DNA of 17,856 nt from JBBILO01 sp037444855. GTDB taxonomy: Bacteria > Patescibacteriota > Microgenomatia > UBA1406 > GWC2-37-13. Below the pieces are notes generated by a model. It was given only the letters and a program-made list of their open reading frames with translations, ran no database searches and was not told the origin of the DNA. This document shows positions 12,232 to 17,856 of the stretch, piece by piece. Numbering within the stretch: position 1 is the stretch's first letter; each line of letters starts with the position of its first letter. A program made the translations under genes and the position numbers. Location: assembly GCA_037444855.1 (NCBI GenBank), contig JBBILO010000014.1:1-17856 (forward strand), written 5' to 3'.

Positions 12232-12822
12232 TTAATCAATTTTTAAATTCAAATTAAAAAGTTTTGGTTCTAGAATATTTGTTTTCTCATCAACCATCTT
12301 GGTTTTATTTCTCATATATTGATCTTCCAAAATCAAATCAAAACTTCCTGATTTTTTTGGCTTAAAAACAATCTCTAATAATTTCATATTATTAAAAACA
12401 ATTGGGTTCTCTTCTGTCTTTAAAGACTTAACGCCGGTTAAAATCAATCGATCATCTTCAAGAGAAGGATAGATATCAAAATCAGATGAAAGCGGATTAA
12501 CTTTAACAAAAGCAAAATTTTCCTTATTAAAATTTAAAATCAAATCAAAACCAGAAATATTTTTATTTTGAGAATCAGCTATCAAAAATACTTTTATCTG
12601 ATCATTCAAAGAATAACTTTTATTATCTGTTTCCAATTTAAAATAACCAACTGTTCTTTCTTCATTTTGATAATCAAAATCATCTTTTTTTTGAGATTGA
12701 TTATTAGTAGGATTATTAGATATCTTCTTTTTATTAAAAGACAAAAACAAACTTGTTCCTACAAAAATTGAAAAAAATAAAACCAAAAGATAAATAAAAA
12801 TATTTTTTTGTTTTTCCTCCAT
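12232..12822 (-). CDS. Membrane-anchored cohesin-like protein
   Basis: A 196-residue protein with an N-terminal signal anchor (IFIYLLVLFFSIFVGTSLFLSF, about 8-29), a polar linker (KKKISNNPTNNQSQKKDD) and a beta-rich domain (about 55-196) that follows the cohesin pattern: GYFKLETDNKSYSLNDQIKV, NISGFDLILNFNKENFAFV, MKLLEIVFKPKKSGSFDLIL. The similarity is weaker than in the neighbouring LPKTG protein. I chose the ATG at 12822, 4 nt after the preceding stop. An in-frame ATG at 12840 would overlap the upstream gene and add MMRCKI ahead of the charged MEEKQK. It is probably translated by coupling. Confidence 0.75.
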   Translation of the reverse strand: MEEKQKNIFIYLLVLFFSIFVGTSLFLSFNKKKISNNPTNNQSQKKDDFDYQNEERTVGYFKLETDNKSYSLNDQIKVFLIADSQNKNISGFDLILNFNKENFAFVKVNPLSSDFDIYPSLEDDRLILTGVKSLKTEENPIVFNNMKLLEIVFKPKKSGSFDLILEDQYMRNKTKMVDEKTNILEPKLFNLNLKID

Positions 12823-12826
12823 AATT

Positions 12827-13990
12827 TTACATCTCATCAACTTTTACTGATAAAGCAGCAATCACCAGTGAAAAATCTTGAGTATCAATTCGTCCATCAT
12901 GATTAAGATCGGCTTTAGATAAAATAGACTGATCTGTCTTTCCTAGATTGTTACGAATTATTGAGATATCAACTGAATCGGTAATTCCATTCTGATCAAG
13001 ATCACCAACTAAAAGAAGTATTTTGGAAAAATCAAAATTATTCTCCCCTGTTTTTATATTTAATCCTCCTTGCGAACATCGATAAGTCCCAAAACTTGAT
13101 TCTGAAGGAGAAGAATCACATATCTTTTTTTGCAGATGATGAGGGCCTTTGATATATAAGATATAATTAGCGCACGATGTCAAATCAAAACCAACTGATC
13201 CGCTCCAAACCCCATTATCATCTGCCTTAAAGCTGCCAATTGTTTCTTTTGGAGAAGATAAATTACAACCGCTTATTTTTACTTTAACATTCATAACGTC
13301 ATTAATTGAAGGTTTTTTAGTAATTCCTTGGAATTTTAATTTCAAACTTAAAATTGTGTTTCCTTTTGGAGAAACTCCTGGAGACAAAGCAATAGGTGGA
13401 GAAATAATCTCGCCTCCCCCGTTAATATTAATATTTTTAGGGTCATTAATAATATTTTCTTTTAAAGAATTATCTGAATTTATAGTATAAAATCTGCTTA
13501 GAGTTTTTATAGTTGTCCCTGAATCACCTGAAAAATTAAAGGTTAATTTTGCTATCTCTAATTGATTAGTATCAACTATTTGACCAGTAGGGCTATCAAC
13601 CTCGCCAACAATTCTAAAAAAACCACTACCACTACTATTAATATTTGATATATCATTGTCTGTTGCTCCTAATTCCGGACTGGGAACACCTATTTTATAC
13701 TCAATTTTTTTTAATTGAATTTTTGTTTTATCATAAGTAAAATCTATCGCATATCCTCTTAAAGCAAAACTGCCTGAATTGGCTTTAATTTTTAGACTAA
13801 AACTAAAATCATTATTTTTTGAAACAGTGATATTATTTGGATCAAATAATAAAGAAACTATTGATTCATCGGTAGCCTTTGATTTTTTTTGAGTTTCTCC
13901 TGAAAAAAATAAATAATTTAATATAATATAAAATACAAAAATACCCACAAAAAAAATCAAAACTCTTTTTATCAAAAGTGTTTTTTTCAT
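12827..13990 (-). CDS. Cohesin plus dockerin adaptor protein
   Basis: A 387-residue secreted or membrane-anchored protein with both halves of the cohesin-dockerin lock. The signal anchor is about 8-30 (RVLIFFVGIFVFYIILNYLFF). The cohesin-like domain (about 45-190) shows LLFDPNNITVSKNNDFSFSL, LRGYAIDFTYDKTKIQL and LEIAKLTFNFSG. A second beta-rich domain with Cys pairs (about 213-325; ISGCNL, LTSCANY, KKIC, YRCSQG) is not recognised. A C-terminal type I dockerin (about 328-382) has two calcium loops, GDLDQNGITDSVD and DLNHDGRIDTQD. It starts inside an ATGA overlap with the upstream gene (4 nt), which is strong coupling. One molecule could dock onto a cohesin and carry another dockerin protein. 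Confidence 0.88.
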   Translation of the reverse strand: MKKTLLIKRVLIFFVGIFVFYIILNYLFFSGETQKKSKATDESIVSLLFDPNNITVSKNNDFSFSLKIKANSGSFALRGYAIDFTYDKTKIQLKKIEYKIGVPSPELGATDNDISNINSSGSGFFRIVGEVDSPTGQIVDTNQLEIAKLTFNFSGDSGTTIKTLSRFYTINSDNSLKENIINDPKNININGGGEIISPPIALSPGVSPKGNTILSLKLKFQGITKKPSINDVMNVKVKISGCNLSSPKETIGSFKADDNGVWSGSVGFDLTSCANYILYIKGPHHLQKKICDSSPSESSFGTYRCSQGGLNIKTGENNFDFSKILLLVGDLDQNGITDSVDISIIRNNLGKTDQSILSKADLNHDGRIDTQDFSLVIAALSVKVDEM

Positions 13991-14928
13991 TTTTTCAAAA
14001 TTGATTTAATAACAATATTTCTATCACTATCAGAAATAAAATTATCACCATTAAAATCAGGATTGATATCAGGGGGTAATTTTATTCCTAATCGAGCTGT
14101 TTTATAATAAAAATAATCTAAAAATGTCGCTTTACCATCACCATCAGCATCACCTTTTGTACGATAATATCTTCTACACCAAGCATTTTTTTGATCGGAT
14201 GTCGCTGAGGTAGTCAAATTAGTGTAATTACATTTAATTACGTCTGGATATGAATATGTTAGATTTTTATCTTTTGATGGAGGAAATTTATCAAATCTAC
14301 AATAATTATTACAAACATTATTGGTATTACATTTACAATTAAGATTAGGAGTTGGTGTCGGATCAATTGTATTGACATAGAAATTAACTTCACATTTTTT
14401 ATCTTTTTTTGATGTTTTATTATTTAAATCAGTAAAAAAAGCCGCTAGTTTAATATTTTTTGGTTTAGGATTTCCATATACTGGACTTGTCCAATTTAAA
14501 TCACTTCTATCAAATTGAGAAAAATTAACGATTATCGTATTGCTGTTTGTAGTAAAACTATTAGTAATTGTTCTTGTATATTCTTTTATTACAGTCCCAA
14601 TTCTAAATTTGATAGCTTTATTATTATTGTCAATATTATAAAAACGATAAGAGAAAGTTTTAATATTAGAATTTTTTGCTTTAGAAGTTACCGTTAAATC
14701 TTCACCTGGATTTAATGTGGTTTTAGAAATAGTTAATGATTCGCAGTAATCAGAATTTCCTATTGGTGGAGGATTTATTATTTCTTCTTGATTAACAGGA
14801 GTAGGCGTAGGAGTTAAAGTCGGTGTTAATGTTATTTCCTGAGCCAGAATACCGTAAGAAAATTTTAAAATCAGCAATCCAAATAAAAATAACCCTAAAA
14901 CAATAAAAAAAATATTTTTGATTTTCAT
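13987..14928 (-). CDS. Secreted protein with C-terminal dockerin-like domain
   Basis: A 313-residue exported protein. The N-terminal hydrophobic segment (IFFIVLGLFLFGLLILKFSYGILA) is a signal peptide or anchor, followed by a Thr/Pro linker (TLTPTLTPTPTP). A beta-rich domain (about 60-190) begins CESLTISKTTLNPGEDLTV. A Cys-rich knot (CKCNTNNVCNNYCRF, then C and WCRRYY) precedes a dockerin-like pair of calcium loops: GDADGDGKATFLD and PDFNGDNFISDSD (about 258-313). The Cys-knot plus dockerin arrangement looks like a fixed unit. The start has a Shine-Dalgarno AAGGTGAT directly upstream and overlaps the preceding stop by 4 nt; its own stop overlaps the next start by 4 nt. It is a likely ligand for the operon's cohesins. 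Confidence 0.85.
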   Translation of the reverse strand: MKIKNIFFIVLGLFLFGLLILKFSYGILAQEITLTPTLTPTPTPVNQEEIINPPPIGNSDYCESLTISKTTLNPGEDLTVTSKAKNSNIKTFSYRFYNIDNNNKAIKFRIGTVIKEYTRTITNSFTTNSNTIIVNFSQFDRSDLNWTSPVYGNPKPKNIKLAAFFTDLNNKTSKKDKKCEVNFYVNTIDPTPTPNLNCKCNTNNVCNNYCRFDKFPPSKDKNLTYSYPDVIKCNYTNLTTSATSDQKNAWCRRYYRTKGDADGDGKATFLDYFYYKTARLGIKLPPDINPDFNGDNFISDSDRNIVIKSILKK

Positions 14929-15221
14929 ATCACCTTTAATAATCTAAACATTAAAAAACTTAAAAAATAAAAAAGTATCACTTGAAAAATCGGCAAATAC
15001 AAAGACAAAAAGATTGTCACAATCGCCAGTATAAAAAAGGCTTCATTGTGAATTGAAGGAAGTAATCCTTTAGTAATAAGCATCAAAATAGTTAAGGTTA
15101 ATAAAGCTCTTTTATCAAACCACCATAGACTCCAGCCAAAAGCCCAAGCCAAAGACAAAATCAGTGCTGCCAAAATCAAGAAAATTTCTTTTGTATCTAG
15201 ATAGAATGGTCCGATATACAT
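14925..15221 (-). CDS. Small polytopic membrane protein (98 aa)
   Basis: Not recognised. Hydrophobic segments lie at about 13-34 (IFLILAALILSLAWAFGWSLWW), 39-55, 61-78 and 79-95, so three or four membrane helices are expected. It heads the surface operon and overlaps the dockerin gene by 4 nt, which suggests a link to export or anchoring of those proteins; this is inference. Its first 14 residues (MYIGPFYLDTKEIF) and the DNA encoding them are duplicated at the start of the MntA gene 840 bp upstream. The leader runs smoothly into the first helix here, so this gene is probably its original owner. TATAAT lies 7 nt before the ATG. Confidence 0.75.
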   Translation of the reverse strand: MYIGPFYLDTKEIFLILAALILSLAWAFGWSLWWFDKRALLTLTILMLITKGLLPSIHNEAFFILAIVTIFLSLYLPIFQVILFYFLSFLMFRLLKVI

Positions 15222-15228
15222 ATGATTT
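15184..15228. repeat. Direct repeat, copy 2 (start of the membrane-protein gene)
   Basis: 45 bp identical to 16024-16068 except for three adjacent bases (15210-15212). It covers the first 12 or 13 codons and 7 bp upstream of the start. The two copies are exactly 840 bp apart and bracket the MntA-HepT module. Confidence 0.9.
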
Positions 15229-15234
15229 ATTATA
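15229..15234 (-). promoter_or_regulatory. -10 box directly before the surface operon
   Basis: A perfect TATAAT lies 7 nt before the ATG at 15221 and 16 nt after the hepT stop. The -35 position (AGGTTA at 17 nt spacing) is poor. It could give the operon its own leaderless transcript in addition to read-through from mntA-hepT. Confidence 0.4.
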
Positions 15235-15250
15235 ACTTTATAAAAATATT

Positions 15251-15667
15251 TTAACCTAAATATTTAATAATTTCACTAATAAACATTTTTAAACTCTCTA
15301 AATCTTCTTTATAATCTTTAAAAACCTGTCTAAAATCAATATCATCATATTTATGAACGACAATATTTCTAAATGAAACCGCAAGCATCAATTTTTCCGA
15401 CAAATCTTTATCAATGACTTTATTTTTTGCTAAAACCTCAAAACTGCTTCTTGCTGTTTCAGGTTTTTCAAAATTAGAAGAAGCAATTATGTGAGTAGCA
15501 ATGTCTATTGAAAGTTCAATTGCTTGTTGGAGCCTAAATATAAGTAAATCTTGATAATCAATATTTTCTAAAAATTGATCTTCACTAAAATTCATTGACT
15601 CAATATTTTTTATCAGTCGGTCAATTCTTTGTAATTTTTCTTTAATTAAATTTTTATCAACTGACAT
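15251..15667 (-). CDS. hepT: HEPN-domain toxin HepT
   Basis: A 138-residue HEPN-domain ribonuclease of the HepT (DUF86-like) group, toxin of the MntA-HepT system. It is all helical, with the catalytic RX4HXY motif RNIVVHKY: R100, H105, Y107. In characterised systems the MntA partner AMPylates the Tyr of this motif and silences the RNase; that Tyr is present, so the same control is expected. The length is normal. The gene overlaps mntA by 11 nt and has no Shine-Dalgarno sequence, which points to coupled translation. It ends 29 nt before the membrane-protein gene. Confidence 0.9.
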   Translation of the reverse strand: MSVDKNLIKEKLQRIDRLIKNIESMNFSEDQFLENIDYQDLLIFRLQQAIELSIDIATHIIASSNFEKPETARSSFEVLAKNKVIDKDLSEKLMLAVSFRNIVVHKYDDIDFRQVFKDYKEDLESLKMFISEIIKYLG

Positions 15668-16061
15668 AATATTTTTTTAATTTTTGAAAATAAATTTCCT
15701 GTCTTTTTTGATCGTCAAAATAAAGACGCATAATATAAGATTCAAGTTTAATATGATAATTTGATTCTTTTTCATAGATTAATTTGCCTTTTTTTATTAT
15801 CTGATAAAGAAGTAAGGACGAAGTGGTTTTTAAATCAATTATCTTCAGATGAAGTTTTTCTGGATATTTAAAAAAAGTGATTATTTTTTTTAAAAACTCA
15901 CGAAGATTAATCTTTTTTCTATCTTTAACAAAAACAGCAATATCATAGTCGCTTTCTTTATTTTCATTATTTTGAGCATGAGAACCATACAAATAACATG
16001 CATCAACCGGCAAATTTTTAAATATTTCTTTTGTATCTAGATAGAATGGATTGATATACAT
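15657..16061 (-). CDS. mntA: MNT nucleotidyltransferase antitoxin MntA with a borrowed N-terminus
   Basis: A 134-residue minimal nucleotidyltransferase. The signature GSX10DXD is complete: G26-S27 in LYGSHAQ and D38, D40 in SDYDIAVF; a third acidic residue is D76 in HLKIIDL. It should transfer AMP to the Tyr of the HepT RX4HXY motif, neutralising the toxin. The first 14 residues (MYINPFYLDTKEIF) do not belong to the family: they are a near-exact copy of the N-terminus of the membrane protein at 15221. The antitoxin therefore appears fused to the start of its downstream neighbour and to use a copied initiation site. The upstream promoter candidate is TTGACA-18-TAAAAT (16085-16114), with TATAAA also 6 nt before the ATG. 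Confidence 0.88.
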   Translation of the reverse strand: MYINPFYLDTKEIFKNLPVDACYLYGSHAQNNENKESDYDIAVFVKDRKKINLREFLKKIITFFKYPEKLHLKIIDLKTTSSLLLYQIIKKGKLIYEKESNYHIKLESYIMRLYFDDQKRQEIYFQKLKKYYVS

Positions 16062-16068
16062 ATGATTT
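16024..16068. repeat. Direct repeat, copy 1 (start of mntA)
   Basis: Partner of 15184-15228: 26 identical bases, three changed, then 16 identical. It includes the start codon and the sequence just before it. Confidence 0.9.
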
Positions 16069-16084
16069 TTATAAATTTTAATTA

Positions 16085-16114
16085 ATTTTAAAATAAAAAT
16101 TAACTTATTGTCAA
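16085..16114 (-). promoter_or_regulatory. Candidate promoter of mntA-hepT
   Basis: TTGACA (16109-16114), an 18-nt spacer and TAAAAT (16085-16090) lie 23 nt before the mntA ATG. The other option is TATAAA 6 nt before the ATG, without a -35 box. Confidence 0.45.
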
Positions 16115-16149
16115 TTCATGTAAAAATCTATATTACAATATTCTTATTA

Positions 16150-16309
16150 ATTTTTATCTCTATCACCCCACCCTTAATTCTGTCATCTCTTTTACTTTTC
16201 TGTTATTTTGTTTATCTCTATCATGCCTCCTTATCTTATCATCTCCTTTATCTCTCTCATCCTTTTACTTCTTTCATCTTTTTGTTTTTTCATCCATTTT
16301 ATCTTTGTT
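16150..16309. repeat. Purine/pyrimidine-asymmetric degenerate repeat tract
   Basis: The plus strand is almost entirely pyrimidine, with frequent TCATC/TATC steps. Read on the minus strand it is a loose series of units like GATGAAAGAAGTAAAAG and GATGAGAGAGATAAAGG, about 15-20 nt each, running from the GC hairpin at 16310-16329. No gene is supported here; the plus-strand frame through it is low-complexity. Confidence 0.55.
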
Positions 16310-16329
16310 ATCCCCGCGAAAGCGGGGAT
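16310..16329. repeat. GC hairpin downstream of the 172-aa gene
   Basis: A perfect ATCCCCGC-GAAA-GCGGGGAT with a GNRA-type loop on the plus strand. It lies 11 nt beyond the stop of the 172-residue gene and may slow or end transcription, but no T-run follows, so it is listed as a member of the dispersed hairpin family. Confidence 0.7.
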
Positions 16330-16339
16330 CTAAACCCCT

Positions 16340-16858
16340 TTACTTATAAAGCGCCTCAACGACCTCCTGACTCGGAGGCTCTTCTCCTTTTGGGACTTTG
16401 ATTTTTACTTCTTTGCCGTTAACATTAAAGGTGTATTCGATATATTCAATTTCCCCAGTTCTGATTTCATAAATTTTATAACCGTTTTTTTCTCCGGCGT
16501 AAACTCCTTGACTAACTTTTTTTAAGGGCGCCTTTAATATATCATTAATTTGGCTCTCAGAAAATGCAAAATTGTTGGGTTGAAAATTATTTTGTTGATT
16601 ATTTAATTGATTATTGGTAATTTGATTGTTTGTTATATTTGATGTATTTTGAAAATTTATTCTAGGAAAAAAGTTTATCGAAGCAATAAAATTTTTAGTT
16701 TTCAACCAAAAATTATTTACCTTTGCAATAGTATTAGAAACAAAAAACGGATTAAATTTTGGAGATTGAGCTAAAAATAAATTTTTTATAGAAAAATCGC
16801 TAATAATAAACGATATAGTTAAAATTAATAATAGTTTTAAATATTTTTTGAGAATCAT
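16340..16858 (-). CDS. Exported protein with Asn/Gln-rich linker, unknown function (172 aa)
   Basis: Not recognised. The N-terminal hydrophobic segment (LKLLLILTISFIISDFSI, about 7-24) indicates export. Residues 72-98 form an Asn/Gln-rich, probably flexible stretch (SNITNNQITNNQLNNQQNN). The C-terminal part (about 99-172) is a small mixed domain: SESQINDILKAPLKKVSQGV, GYKIYEIRTGEIEYIEYTFN, GKEVKIKVPKGEEPPSQEVVEAL. Cysteines are absent, unlike its neighbours. No Shine-Dalgarno sequence precedes the ATG at 16858. The 93 nt separating it from the next gene upstream show nothing clear. Secreted location is well supported; function is not. Confidence 0.7.
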   Translation of the reverse strand: MILKKYLKLLLILTISFIISDFSIKNLFLAQSPKFNPFFVSNTIAKVNNFWLKTKNFIASINFFPRINFQNTSNITNNQITNNQLNNQQNNFQPNNFAFSESQINDILKAPLKKVSQGVYAGEKNGYKIYEIRTGEIEYIEYTFNVNGKEVKIKVPKGEEPPSQEVVEALYK

Positions 16859-16951
16859 AATACTAATTACTTTAAATTTAAATACCCACGTTTCTTGTTT
16901 CTTATATTAAATTTATATCATTTTTTTGTATTTGGTTATTATTATTGTTAT

Positions 16952-17856
16952 TTATTTATTTATTATATTAATTAATAAATTAACATTTCCGGCACAATAT
17001 TCAGATCCAACAGTTTTTTTAAATTCTCTTTCATTTATATTTCTAAAAAATACTGTTGCTTCAATTTCAGACAAAAAATTACAGTTCAATTCTTGACTTG
17101 CAGAAAAATCAATTGAGTAGTAATTATAACCTGGTTTTGAACTTATTTTTTTTGTTTCTCCGTCTCCCGGTGGATAATATAAAGCGGCTTGCTCTACACC
17201 AACTTTTTTTTTAGTAATTCTTATTTTAACTTCAATATCTGTTTGAGTACTATTAATTACAGTTACTCTCCTAGTTTTGTTATGTAGTTGACTTACATTT
17301 ATGCATTCTGTCGGTTTGGAACTTCCCTTTTTATAACATGAATATCTACATATGTCGGACTCTGAGCTAGGACATTCTCTAAAAATCATGCCTTTATCTG
17401 AATCATTATAAATTAAAACTCCACCACAGTCTGATTTTGTTATTCCTGCCTCAAAATCCGGATCAAAAAAACCATCATCATCAAGAATATTAATTTTAAT
17501 CTTTTCACTACTAGGAACACATTTACTTTTTTTTACAGTTACTATTGGATATGGTGTTGGAGTATTAGTTGGTGATGGTTGAGCTGGTATTGGAGTATTA
17601 GTTGATGTTGGGGTAGCTTCTACTAAATCTTTTTGAACACATGCTTCCAAAACTTTATTTGATGATAATCCAAGTGGCTTTCCTACTAATACTCCTGGAC
17701 CTTTATCTTTGGATTGTTTTATCTTGGTATTCATACATGGCTGACCAGTGCATCCATACCAACGATATCTTATTTGACCTATATTACAATTATACCCATC
17801 AACCACATAACAAGCGAAAGGAAGTTCTTTTTTTCTACAGACAGAAGGATCACATC
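16952..17856 (-). CDS. Cys-rich secreted protein, 5'-truncated by window edge
   Basis: The frame stays open to the last base (reading CDPSV ... FACYVVDGYNCN before the first possible GTG start at 17806), so the true start lies beyond the window. A Cys-rich part (CDPSVC, FACY, YGCTGQPC) is followed by a Thr/Pro/Ser linker (TPTSTNTPIPAQPSPTNTPT) and a second Cys-containing beta-rich region (SDCGGVLIYNDSDKGMIF, ECPSSESDICRYSCYKKG, then VTVINSTQTDIEVKIRITKK and LNCNFLSEIEATVFFRN). Paired Cys and the linker type match the secreted proteins of the operon downstream and imply an extracytoplasmic place. It ends in a hydrophobic but very short tail (NLLINIINK), with no sorting signal. No dockerin loop is visible. 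Function unknown. Confidence 0.75.
   Translation of the reverse strand, partial: CDPSVCRKKELPFACYVVDGYNCNIGQIRYRWYGCTGQPCMNTKIKQSKDKGPGVLVGKPLGLSSNKVLEACVQKDLVEATPTSTNTPIPAQPSPTNTPTPYPIVTVKKSKCVPSSEKIKINILDDDGFFDPDFEAGITKSDCGGVLIYNDSDKGMIFRECPSSESDICRYSCYKKGSSKPTECINVSQLHNKTRRVTVINSTQTDIEVKIRITKKKVGVEQAALYYPPGDGETKKISSKPGYNYYSIDFSASQELNCNFLSEIEATVFFRNINEREFKKTVGSEYCAGNVNLLINIINK

Noticed and set aside
16108..16401. Open frame of 97 codons on the plus strand
   Set aside because: It is made of the pyrimidine-rich repeat tract and the GC hairpin (giving YPRESGDLNP), and runs into the 172-aa gene on the other strand.

Overview
The window looks like a piece of chromosome from a Candidatus Patescibacteria (CPR) bacterium, most likely Microgenomates. 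This is inferred from the AT-rich, densely packed DNA, the VirD4/HerA-like ATPase, the many small unrecognised helical proteins, and a surface-protein operon combining cohesin, dockerin, FN3, Pro/Thr-rich linkers and LPKTG. No rRNA or tRNA marker is present, so the placement stays tentative.

Layout. 1-1938 (+): the 3' part of a TraG/VirD4-type ATPase gene, with a palindromic repeat inserted in frame in a linker. 2030-3526: two unrecognised genes on the minus strand, lying between the intact ATPase 3' end and a second, diverged and beheaded copy of that 3' end (3275-3526). 3523-4280: a Phd/YefM-PIN toxin-antitoxin pair with its own promoter and palindrome. 4406-7085: housekeeping genes, namely a WaaE-like glycosyltransferase followed by a small acidic protein, peptide deformylase (def) transcribed divergently, ribosomal protein L28 (rpmB), and an M50 site-2 protease. 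7157-7360: a small excisionase/MerR-like HTH protein. 10174-7332 (-): a three-gene unit of unrecognised proteins centred on a 724-residue helical protein with a C-terminal membrane segment. 10175-10956: a 780-bp gene-free stretch packed with hairpins, AT palindromes and two short tandem repeats. 15221-10957 (-): a tightly coupled six-gene surface operon (membrane protein, dockerin protein, cohesin+dockerin protein, cohesin-like protein, cohesin with LPKTG, FN3 protein). 16061-15251 (-): a MntA-HepT toxin-antitoxin module wedged in front of this operon and bracketed by a 45-bp direct repeat. 16340-17856 (-): two secreted proteins, the last cut by the window edge.

How the genes work together. 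The surface operon encodes both halves of a calcium-dependent lock (cohesin and dockerin). One cohesin is probably wall-anchored through LPKTG, and one protein carries both halves and could act as an adaptor. This suggests a small scaffold on the cell surface without an enzyme in view.

Two cross-cutting patterns stand out. First, many transcription-unit-leading genes have a -10-like box only 6-8 nt before the start codon, which predicts leaderless mRNAs; several downstream genes instead carry Shine-Dalgarno sequences. Second, a hairpin family of the type CACC-NNCGA-GGTG recurs three times, once with its 3' arm serving as a Shine-Dalgarno sequence.
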